The notes beneath the pieces were generated by a model, which saw nothing but the letters and a program-made list of their open reading frames with translations, did not search any database and was not told the DNA's origin. A DNA stretch of 64,000 bases from Actinomycetota bacterium (GTDB lineage Bacteria > Actinomycetota > Thermoleophilia > Gaiellales > Gaiellaceae). Shown one piece after another: positions 1 through 7,424 of the stretch. The stretch is taken from contig PLJC01000012.1 of NCBI GenBank assembly GCA_003139545.1, positions 62,001-126,000 on the forward strand, read 5' to 3'. Made by a program: the position numbers and the translations under genes. Each line of letters opens with the position of its first letter. Position 1 is the stretch's first letter.

Positions 1-107
1 CGCGCCCGAAGAACTCGAGTTCCCCCTCGCCCGTCGACTTCACGAGGTCGCCGGTTCGATACATCCGAGTTACAGGTCGCCTGGAACCCCAACCGGCATC
101 GACCGGC
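1..107 (-). pseudogene. NRPS adenylation-domain remnant, cut by window edge
   Basis: On the minus strand this stretch encodes the A7-A8 core of an adenylation domain: MYRTGDLVK, then GELEFFGR running off the left edge. It sits directly behind the stop codon of the condensation-domain gene and in a different frame from it. A normal A domain has roughly 380 residues before this motif. Those are missing here, because the condensation domain ends only about 10 codons earlier. The simplest reading is a deletion that removed most of the A domain of a C-A module and left the tail out of frame. No start codon or ribosome-binding site of its own was seen. The motif is clear; loss of function is inferred, and the rest of the gene is out of view. 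Confidence 0.6.
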
Positions 108-1436
108 TCATGAAAACAAGCGACCGAGAGACGCGCTCGGATCCGCTCCCGCTGCATCGATGAATGACGCGAGACTGCAAACGATCTCTTCGAGTCGCTG
201 GCGATCGAAGAGCGAATCCCGATACGTCAGGGTCGCATGAAGCGAATTGTCGGCGGCCAGCTCGAAGTCGAGCGAAAGTTCGTACTGGCTGACAGACCGT
301 CTCAACGGCATCGGCGACACGACGAGGTCAGCCAGACGGATCTCTCCCGCGCGGGCCGGCTGCATGCTGAGGACTGTCTGAAACAGAGGCGTGCGGGATG
401 AGACTCGTGGCGGATTGACAGCTCGAACGACTCGATCGAAAGGAAGAGTTCGATGTTGGAGTGCTGCGAGCGCTGCACGTCTCGCCAGGACCACAAGATC
501 GTTAAAGGACAGATGCCCGGCCAAATCAACTCGCATGACCACCAAGTTGACGAACAAGCCGATCAGTGGCTCGAATTCGGAGCTCGGTCGAGTTGAGACG
601 GCTGCGCCGACACAAATATCGTCCTGTCCTGAATAGTGCTCAAGCGCCGCCGCCCAGGCCGCGAGCAGCGCCATGAACGGCGTTGCGCCGTTGTCGCGCG
701 CTACCTTCAGGAACGCCCTCGCGGCGTCGGGACACACATCGAAGGCCAGCTGTTCTGCGCCAGTGGTGAGGTCGCCAGGTTGCAGCCTCTGCGCGCGCAG
801 GTCTAGGACGGGCGCGTTGGCGAGTTGCTCCCGCCAGAACTGAGCTTGATCAACGGATTCGCTTTGGCGGAGCCACTCAACCTCCCACTCCACGAAGTCG
901 CGGTAGGTGGCTGCCAGGACCGGCAATTTCGGAGCTTCGCCGCAAGTTGCGGCTTCATAGAAACGGAAGATTTCGGTGATCAGGATTCCGAGAGACCAGG
1001 CATCCGACACGATATGGTGCGTTGTCAGCAAAAGCACGTGGCTGTCGCGTCCAGCGTCCAAGAGCGCCGCACGGAACAGCCGACCATTAAGTGCCATCGG
1101 TACTGTGCATTCACGCTGAAGGGCCTCGTCTAGCCAAACCGAGATGTCTCGCGGTTCGACGGTCACCGGTGTGCGAATCCGGCGCAATGGAACCTGCGGC
1201 AATTCGGCTATAGAGAGTACGGGCTCGCCCTTAACTGAGTCGATTCTGTAACGCAGCGGCTCGTGACGGGCAGAGACCGCTTCGATGGAGGAGTGCAATA
1301 CTTTCTCGTCGAGCGGGCCACTGAGGCGCACCGCCGCGGAAATGAGATACGCAGGGTTGTCAGGATCGACCTGCCCCATATACCAGAGGCGCCGCTGCGC
1401 CGATGAGAGGAGGAGTCTGTCCTCGTGCGTCGTCAC
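108..1436 (-). CDS. Stand-alone NRPS condensation domain (LCL-like)
   Basis: This 442-residue protein is a single condensation domain, which forms peptide bonds between carrier-bound aminoacyl units in the cytoplasm. The N-terminal C1 region reads SSAQRRLWYMGQ and the catalytic C3 motif is HHIVSDAWS near residue 140, with both histidines and the aspartate present. The usual glycine after the aspartate is alanine. The N-terminal pattern resembles LCL domains, which join two L-residues. The start is GTG with no good Shine-Dalgarno sequence. No carrier domain follows: the frame closes and an out-of-frame adenylation scrap comes next, so this may be the surviving part of a longer module rather than a natural free C domain. 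It is the last gene of the leftward tailoring set; 265 bp without a recognisable gene separate it from the epimerase. Confidence 0.85.
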   Translation of the reverse strand: MTTHEDRLLLSSAQRRLWYMGQVDPDNPAYLISAAVRLSGPLDEKVLHSSIEAVSARHEPLRYRIDSVKGEPVLSIAELPQVPLRRIRTPVTVEPRDISVWLDEALQRECTVPMALNGRLFRAALLDAGRDSHVLLLTTHHIVSDAWSLGILITEIFRFYEAATCGEAPKLPVLAATYRDFVEWEVEWLRQSESVDQAQFWREQLANAPVLDLRAQRLQPGDLTTGAEQLAFDVCPDAARAFLKVARDNGATPFMALLAAWAAALEHYSGQDDICVGAAVSTRPSSEFEPLIGLFVNLVVMRVDLAGHLSFNDLVVLARRAALAALQHRTLPFDRVVRAVNPPRVSSRTPLFQTVLSMQPARAGEIRLADLVVSPMPLRRSVSQYELSLDFELAADNSLHATLTYRDSLFDRQRLEEIVCSLASFIDAAGADPSASLGRLFS

Positions 1437-1701
1437 GGGCAGCGCTCAGTCAGCCCAAGACTAGGACCATGTCCTGGGGATCGAAAAGAATGAAGACGTG
1501 TCGGTGCCGCCACGCGGCCAACAGCGTTCGGACCGCGACTGATCGTGGCAGCGAACTTGGGTTCGAGCCCCTTCGTCCCTCGAAGACGCCCGTTCGCCTG
1601 TCGCATCGCTCCTGAGGACCACCAAGTGACTGGAACGTATCACCGCGTACGCGCCTCCGTCTCGGATCCAATGCGTGGCGCTCTGATCGCGCGCGCGGGG
1701 C

Positions 1702-2727
1702 CTAGATGCGCCCGATGGCGATTGCGTCCTTAACCCACGGAATCACTTCATCAAGCATTTCATCCAATGTGGTGACCGCGGTGAAGCCGAGAATCTCTCG
1801 AGCCTTTTCGACCGACGGGCTGCGCACCTGAACGTCGTGTTCGTACGCGGGATCTTGGATGTACCTAAACGGTAGATCGGGGCCTTTGATCTTTTGCCAG
1901 ATGCGCTCGGCGAGTGCGATGACTGTCGTAGATTCATCCGTCGACAGATTGAAGTCTTCGTTTTCTGCGGCCGGGTGCCCCATCGCGGTTACGATGCCTC
2001 GGGCGAGGTCGCCGCCGTACGTATAGTGACGGAGTTGGCTTCCGTTGCCGAGTATTCGGACGGGATCCTGGCCCTTGAGGATCTTTTGGATCAGGTCGGG
2101 AACAACATGCGACATCGTAAGGCGCAGATTGCCCGAAAAGATCTGCGCGTCGCGGACCGCGCGTGCCTCGCCTACACCCACGCAATTGAACGGTCGTACG
2201 ATCGTGTACGGCAATCGGTACTGATCCCAAGCGGCGCGGGCGTAATACTCGACGCCGAGCTTCTGAAACCCGTACGAAGATTTCGGGGGAGGCGTCAGCC
2301 GTTCGTCGCCTTCGCATGACGGCCAACTACTCACCGATTCAAACACCATCGACGATGAGACATATGTGACCTTCTGCAGAGTTCCTTCGCGAAGTGCGCG
2401 GATTGCGGCATCGCAGGCGGCACCTGTGAGTCGGTTATTCGTCGCGAGAATGTCGTAAGGATTCGCATGAAAGTACGCGATGCCGCCGATTAGAGCGGCG
2501 CCTGCGATGAAATGCTCGCAGCCGGTAAGCGCATCGGAGACGACGTCAGCGTCGCCAGCGTCTCCCTTGATTAGGCGGTAGCGAGGATCGCTGTCGACGT
2601 CACGGGTTACGCGACCGTACTTCGAGAAATCATCGAGCCCGACGACTTCATAACCACACGCCAGCAACTCTTGGACGACGTAGCCGCCAATGAAGCCAGC
2701 CGATCCAGTGACAAGCACCCGCGTCAT
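1702..2727 (-). CDS. NAD-dependent epimerase/dehydratase (extended SDR)
   Basis: The product (341 aa) belongs to the extended short-chain dehydrogenase family that epimerises, dehydrates or reduces nucleotide sugars. The N-terminal NAD-binding glycine motif is GSAGFIG at about residue 8, followed by an acidic residue in GLDDF that would contact the cofactor ribose. The catalytic YxxxK occurs in SYGFQKL near residue 150, with an upstream SSS that can supply the catalytic serine. Length matches the family. It lies 40 bp downstream of the nucleotide-sugar dehydrogenase, so the two probably act on one sugar nucleotide. The exact reaction cannot be read from sequence: a UDP-glucose 4-epimerase-like or uronate-modifying role are both possible. 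Confidence 0.85.
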   Translation of the reverse strand: MTRVLVTGSAGFIGGYVVQELLACGYEVVGLDDFSKYGRVTRDVDSDPRYRLIKGDAGDADVVSDALTGCEHFIAGAALIGGIAYFHANPYDILATNNRLTGAACDAAIRALREGTLQKVTYVSSSMVFESVSSWPSCEGDERLTPPPKSSYGFQKLGVEYYARAAWDQYRLPYTIVRPFNCVGVGEARAVRDAQIFSGNLRLTMSHVVPDLIQKILKGQDPVRILGNGSQLRHYTYGGDLARGIVTAMGHPAAENEDFNLSTDESTTVIALAERIWQKIKGPDLPFRYIQDPAYEHDVQVRSPSVEKAREILGFTAVTTLDEMLDEVIPWVKDAIAIGRI

Positions 2728-2767
2728 CGTTCACGACTCATCATCGACTGCACTTGGCGCAGTAGCG

Positions 2768-3988
2768 TTATAGCGCGACTCCGCGTCCCGTGATACCCCA
2801 GATGTCTACGATTGGCACGTCGGCGTCGAGATCCCGATACTCGGGGTGGGGCGCGCCGATGACGATGAGGTCGACCCGACGTAGGACCTCCGCCAGCGGG
2901 ACGAGATCCGGGTCGACCGCGTAGGGATCGGTGCAAAATGTAACGACGTCGCGCGCGATCAGTGCGTCGCGTAGCTTGTACGAGAGGCTTGCGCGTGTGT
3001 CGTCACTACCGGCCTTAAATGCCATCCCCAGAATCCCGACGCTCATGTCTACGAGAGGATATTTTCGCTCAAGACGCGAGACGGCGTAGAAGGGAAGGCC
3101 CTCGTTAATGAGCAACGCGGCACGACCCAGGCTGAAACAGTCATCGGAGTACGCCGCAAGGCTCGATGTGTCCTTGAGAAGGCACGGTCCCGCAGCGAAC
3201 CCTGCCGGAGGAATATCGCTCGCTCGCGGATAGTCGCGAACCATCGCTTGGCGAACGCGGTTGTAGTCGACGCCCGCATTGGTCGAGATCGTCCAGAACT
3301 CGTTCGAGATCGCGAACTTGAGATACCGCCAGGCGTTCGTGAAGAGCTTTGCGAGTTCCGCCTCCTCGGGATCGAGGGTAACAGTCAGGGCAGTTAGGTT
3401 CCCGAAGAGGCATTCTGCGCGCGTGCGCGCTGCCTGCGATCTCGCTGCGACGATCTGAGGCAGAGAGAACAACTCAGTCATCGCTTTGCCCTCCGCTATT
3501 CGTTCAGGGCAGTACGCGACCTCGGCCGCGATTCTGTGACGCGTGAGCGCGCGTTCGACGACACGGGTGGTGCCTGGGGAGAGCGTGCTTCGGAGAACGA
3601 TGAGCTGACGATCGTGCATGTGACTGGCATAACTATCGATCACATTCACCATCGCCTCTTTGTCCGACTTGCGATGATTGTTCGTCGCCGTTCCCACGAC
3701 GATGATGACGACCGATGCAGCTCGTATTGCGCGAGGATCAGTCGTCGCCGCGAGCCGGCCAGCGGAGATAGCCTCACGGAGCGGCAGCTCGATGTCGCTC
3801 TCAAGGAAAGGCGCCTCACCGCGCCCGACAATCTCGACCGCTCGCGTATCGACGTCCACGAGCGTCACGCTTAGACCGCGCGACGCAAGTGCGACGCCGA
3901 GCGGGAGACCGACGCGGCCGCAGCCGCCGATGATCGCTACGTCGCGGTCGAAGGCGCTAGTTTCAACGAACCGGCCGTTCTCAGTCAA
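2768..3988 (-). CDS. UDP-glucose/GDP-mannose dehydrogenase family protein
   Basis: About 406 residues with the three-domain layout of nucleotide-sugar 6-dehydrogenases, which oxidise the C6 hydroxyl of a UDP- or GDP-sugar to a carboxylate with NAD. The Rossmann motif IIGGCGRVGLPLG opens the protein and a long middle domain follows. The usual cysteine region appears as GILGMAFKAGSDDTRAS; I do not see the canonical GxCxPxD nucleophile cysteine, so catalysis may differ. I place the start at a TTG overlapping the stop of the upstream aminotransferase fusion; a longer reading runs to 4096 but its extra N-terminus is arginine-rich shadow sequence. With the following epimerase it suggests a modified, possibly uronic, sugar. 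WecC-like function is an alternative. Confidence 0.75.
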   Translation of the reverse strand: MTENGRFVETSAFDRDVAIIGGCGRVGLPLGVALASRGLSVTLVDVDTRAVEIVGRGEAPFLESDIELPLREAISAGRLAATTDPRAIRAASVVIIVVGTATNNHRKSDKEAMVNVIDSYASHMHDRQLIVLRSTLSPGTTRVVERALTRHRIAAEVAYCPERIAEGKAMTELFSLPQIVAARSQAARTRAECLFGNLTALTVTLDPEEAELAKLFTNAWRYLKFAISNEFWTISTNAGVDYNRVRQAMVRDYPRASDIPPAGFAAGPCLLKDTSSLAAYSDDCFSLGRAALLINEGLPFYAVSRLERKYPLVDMSVGILGMAFKAGSDDTRASLSYKLRDALIARDVVTFCTDPYAVDPDLVPLAEVLRRVDLIVIGAPHPEYRDLDADVPIVDIWGITGRGVAL

Positions 3989-6257
3989 GCGCGACCTCGA
4001 AGGCCGCCTGACACGCCTCGAGCGCCGTGTCGATGTCCGCGACCGTGTGTGCTGCTGAGACAAACCACTGGTGGTTCGGATGCAACAGGACTCCACGGCG
4101 AAGTGTCTCGCGGTAAAATCTCACCTTGACGTCCGCCGGCCGCGCGCCTGTATCGAAAACCAGGAAGGGTGAGATCGGCGGCCCGACGACACGTGCGGGT
4201 GCGTTGCATTGATCGACGGCATTGGCAAGCCCCCTGGTGAAGCGCTCGCTGAGTTCCCATATATGGCGGATCGCGCTAGTGTCGCGGAGGAGTGTGATTG
4301 TCGTCAGCGCTGCGGCCATCTCCGCTGCGTTGGCGTAAAAGGTTGACGCCATATGCGTGCGCCCGATGTTCGCAAGCACGTCGGCCCGGCCAACGATCGC
4401 TGATATCGCGTAGCCGTTCGCCATCGCCTTGCTGAAAGTCGACAGGTCCGGCCGGACGTGGAACAGCTCTTGAGCGCCGCCGAGAGCAGCGCGGAATCCC
4501 GATCGCATTTCATCGAGGATGAATAGAGCACCGTGCTCGTGAGCGATATCGCAGGCACGATTCAAGAAATCTTGGGTCGGCAGCTCGTATTCGTACGACA
4601 TCATGATTACGCAGGCGACTTCCCCGGCATTCGCCTCGAGAACCCCACGCAGCGACTGGATGTCGTTGTAGGCGAAATGGAGCGTTGCCTCGAGAGTGGA
4701 CGTCGGGACGCCCTCCGGGCGCGGCGCGCACCAATCGTGCCAGCCGTTGTACCCCCAGCGGACGACCTTTTCGCGGCCCGTGTAGATTCGCGCCAATCGG
4801 ACGGCACCGGCGGTTGCGTCGGAGCCTGTGCGCATCAGGTATGCCTGCTCGGCGCCCGGCACAACGCTCGTCAGCAACTCCGCTAGCTCAACCTGGCGGG
4901 CACTCCAGAGCGGCGAAACGCACGTGCCGCGCTGGAGTTGCCGAACTACTGCGGCGTCAACCTCGGGATGCGCATGACCGAGAACGACGGGGCCGTACCC
5001 CAGGATGAAGTCGATGTAGCGATTACGGTCGACGTCCCAGACATACGCTCCGTCCGCACGGTCGAAGTACTGAGGGTATGCGGCATTGGCCGCATCGACT
5101 TCACGAATTTCCTCGCGCGTGGCAGCCCAGGCGTCTACAAGTCGAGCTCGAGCGGCCCATGCCTCTGAGACTGGAAACCGCGGATAGCTGCCCGCTACAA
5201 CTCCCACGTCTGGCATCGAGTTCGGAAACCGTGTTCCAAGCTCACGCTGAGTGGGTGCGGGGTCGGCGCCTCGCTGTGGGCCGACAGCGAGGCGACTCGC
5301 GGCTCCGCCACGCCTGCGAATAGGTTGCGCGCTGTCGTAAGACGCGAGGAATTTATCGCGCCCAAGTGCCACAAGTTCCGCCGGCTCTAGCCGCCAAAGA
5401 GAGTCCTCGAAGGCGTTCCCATACAGCCCGTCGTCTGACAGAACCTCGAGTTCGAAGAAGCCACCGTATTCAGCATCCTTAAGCGCGCCGAGGAATCCCG
5501 AGACATCGGCGACACCGTCCCCGGGTAGGACGCGGTCACAGGGACTGCGTGTTGATTCGCGCCGATCGCACACGTGCACGAGAACGATGTGATTGGCATA
5601 CCGAACGAGTTCCTCATGGATTCTAGGTTGGTCGTGCAGATGCCATATATCGGCGATTATCCCGACGTTTGGCTGCTCAACCTTGTCGATCACGTTCGCG
5701 GCAGCTGACAGTGTCGTGAGGAAGGAGAACACATCTCGCTCCTCAGGACTGGTTGGTTCGATGCCGACTGTCAGTCCGTAGCCGCCGGCAACGCGAGCGA
5801 GTTCCCGGAGACCTTGGACCACAATGCGCTCGGCTTCCGCATCATCGTGGTCGCCACTGGGTCCGGTAACGCATCCGATGCCCGCCGCCCCAAGAGAAGA
5901 AATTGCCTCGACGCTCGCCGTAAGCGCACGCAGCCGCTCTCGCCATTGCGTGGCGCCTGAGAACCCAGGGATCGGTAGGATTGAGGGAGTCGCTGGCCAG
6001 ACGTATGTGACGGGCATCTGTAGCTCTTCTAGCGTCGCTGCCATCTCGGCGACGTCAAGGCGACGACTCCTCGGCGGTCTGAACAGGCTGATTCCCACTG
6101 CGTCAGCGCCAGCTGAGGCAAAAGCCTCGAGCTCCGCCCGAAAGTCGACGTCTACCGCGGGGTACTCCATCATCGAAAACCGCGGGCGGGCGAGCGCTGA
6201 CGGATCTGTGGGCTCAATATTCATCGAGTGGTCATGGTCCGCCCGTCGGGTCATCAC
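3981..6257 (-). CDS. Fusion: TIM-barrel sugar isomerase + class III aminotransferase
   Basis: A 758-residue two-domain enzyme. Residues about 25-300 form a xylose-isomerase-like TIM barrel (sugar phosphate isomerase/epimerase, AP endonuclease 2 fold), with GIEPTSPEERD and ADIWHLHDQ as the metal-site strands. Residues about 330-755 are a PLP aminotransferase of the glutamate-1-semialdehyde aminomutase type, with the Schiff-base lysine in FSKAMANGYA and the cofactor strand in ILDEMRSGFR. The two halves could isomerise a sugar or cyclitol to a ketone and then aminate it. The start is GTG, immediately followed by an in-frame ATG; a 22-bp duplication separates it from the upstream gene. The next gene overlaps its stop. 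Both domains are clear; the substrate is unknown. Confidence 0.85.
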   Translation of the reverse strand: MMTRRADHDHSMNIEPTDPSALARPRFSMMEYPAVDVDFRAELEAFASAGADAVGISLFRPPRSRRLDVAEMAATLEELQMPVTYVWPATPSILPIPGFSGATQWRERLRALTASVEAISSLGAAGIGCVTGPSGDHDDAEAERIVVQGLRELARVAGGYGLTVGIEPTSPEERDVFSFLTTLSAAANVIDKVEQPNVGIIADIWHLHDQPRIHEELVRYANHIVLVHVCDRRESTRSPCDRVLPGDGVADVSGFLGALKDAEYGGFFELEVLSDDGLYGNAFEDSLWRLEPAELVALGRDKFLASYDSAQPIRRRGGAASRLAVGPQRGADPAPTQRELGTRFPNSMPDVGVVAGSYPRFPVSEAWAARARLVDAWAATREEIREVDAANAAYPQYFDRADGAYVWDVDRNRYIDFILGYGPVVLGHAHPEVDAAVVRQLQRGTCVSPLWSARQVELAELLTSVVPGAEQAYLMRTGSDATAGAVRLARIYTGREKVVRWGYNGWHDWCAPRPEGVPTSTLEATLHFAYNDIQSLRGVLEANAGEVACVIMMSYEYELPTQDFLNRACDIAHEHGALFILDEMRSGFRAALGGAQELFHVRPDLSTFSKAMANGYAISAIVGRADVLANIGRTHMASTFYANAAEMAAALTTITLLRDTSAIRHIWELSERFTRGLANAVDQCNAPARVVGPPISPFLVFDTGARPADVKVRFYRETLRRGVLLHPNHQWFVSAAHTVADIDTALEACQAAFEVALD

Positions 6258-6284
6258 GATATGCGCGTCGGGTCATCACGATAT
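6244..6284. repeat. 22-bp tandem duplication at a gene junction
   Basis: A 19-base unit beginning CGTCGGGTCATC occurs at 6244-6262 and again at 6266-6284, so the repeat period is 22 bp. One copy holds the stop codon of the glycosyltransferase and the other holds the GTG-ATG start of the fusion enzyme. Before duplication the two genes would have overlapped through a shared TGATG. Twenty-two is not a multiple of three, so the first copy's start-like codons are out of frame. Confidence 0.85.
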
Positions 6285-7355
6285 AAGCGCCACGAGCTCG
6301 TTAACGTGTCTCTCGTAGCTGTGGTGCGCGAGCATATAGTCCAGGTTTGCGCGCGCCTGCGCATGCGCTTCCGTGGAGGCCGCAACAACACGAGTCAGCT
6401 CCTCGCGAAGGGCGGCAATGTCGTCCACGGGAACGGTCGCCGCTACCAGCCATGGTGGCACCTGCCCCACGAGGGCTTCGGAGATCACGACAGGCTTCGC
6501 GAACGACAGAGCGTGGACCAAGGCTGCCGATACGCCACCGTGGAGGGCGAATTCCTGGAGATAGGGAAATGCGATCACAGCCGCACCGTCGATGAGGCTG
6601 TTCATCCGTGATCTGGTTATCCAACCGGTTTCCCACGCGACGCGTGCGGACGGATAGTTCTGATGCAACCATTGACGATCGCCGACGGCGAGGTTGCCGG
6701 CGATGCGTAAGAACGGCCCGGGGTTCAGCGCCTCCAGGAGGAAGTGGATCCCCTTGTAGTCGAGCGCTTCGCCCAGAAGCAATACGTAAGGCTCGCTGTC
6801 TGGGAGTTGCCAATCATGGTCGAATCGCTCCCGAATTTCTGACTGTCGCGCAGACGGCCAACCAATTCTGACGACGGCGTTCTGCGGCAGCAACTGCAAG
6901 GCCTGTTCTTCGCCCGCAGTCGTGTGGACGACGAAAGTGTCGGTCAGGCTGAGTGCCTCAAGGACGGTGAGCGGATCCATGGGCTTCATTGCATTGACGC
7001 CGCCAAGCGCTCCAGTAAGCTCTGCCGGTCGGTGAAGCACATGGACTGATGGAAGGCCGCACGTGTTAATAGGGAACGAATCCCAGTTCTCGTCGAAAAA
7101 CAGGTTCACGACGGCCTGACATCCGGCATTCGCCGCGTCGCGGTACGCAAAACTGAGATTTTGGGCAGTCGTATCGGCCGATCCGTCGCGTGCGCCTACC
7201 ATCTCGACGTGATCGAGAGGCTCATCGGAGGCGTGGCCCTCAAGGAACTGCAGGGGACAGTAAACGCGCGCCGACGCTGCCACTGCAAGCCCCACAAGCA
7301 AGTCGGGATGATGGCCCCGTTCATGGGGATAGTCATCAAATAGCGCGAGTTTCAT
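6276..7355 (-). CDS. GT-B glycosyltransferase (group 1-like)
   Basis: A 359-residue protein with two Rossmann-like halves, as in retaining GT4-type glycosyltransferases that move an activated sugar to an acceptor. The C-terminal half has YVLLLGEALDYKGIHFLLEA, which matches the strand and helix after the interdomain linker, and FPYLQEFALHGGVSAALVHA, which matches the donor-binding EX7E-like helix region, although the spacing and first acidic residue are not textbook. No signal peptide or membrane segment is seen. It lies between the carbamoyltransferase and the aminotransferase fusion, fitting attachment of the modified sugar or cyclitol to a scaffold. The ATG start has no clear Shine-Dalgarno sequence. 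Donor and acceptor are unknown. Confidence 0.7.
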   Translation of the reverse strand: MKLALFDDYPHERGHHPDLLVGLAVAASARVYCPLQFLEGHASDEPLDHVEMVGARDGSADTTAQNLSFAYRDAANAGCQAVVNLFFDENWDSFPINTCGLPSVHVLHRPAELTGALGGVNAMKPMDPLTVLEALSLTDTFVVHTTAGEEQALQLLPQNAVVRIGWPSARQSEIRERFDHDWQLPDSEPYVLLLGEALDYKGIHFLLEALNPGPFLRIAGNLAVGDRQWLHQNYPSARVAWETGWITRSRMNSLIDGAAVIAFPYLQEFALHGGVSAALVHALSFAKPVVISEALVGQVPPWLVAATVPVDDIAALREELTRVVAASTEAHAQARANLDYMLAHHSYERHVNELVALIS

Positions 7356-7375
7356 GAGATCAAGAGTATGATTCC

Positions 7376-7391
7376 AGTGGAGTCCTCCACT
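7376..7391. promoter_or_regulatory. Inverted repeat upstream of glycosyltransferase
   Basis: AGTGGAG and CTCCACT form a perfect 7-bp inverted repeat with a 2-bp centre in the 69-bp gap between the carbamoyltransferase and the glycosyltransferase. It starts about 20 bp upstream of the latter's ATG. It could be a small operator or a short hairpin; it has no T-tract. Confidence 0.35.
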
Positions 7392-7424
7392 CAGGTCATA
7401 ACGCGCAAAGTTCCCGCGCTGTCC

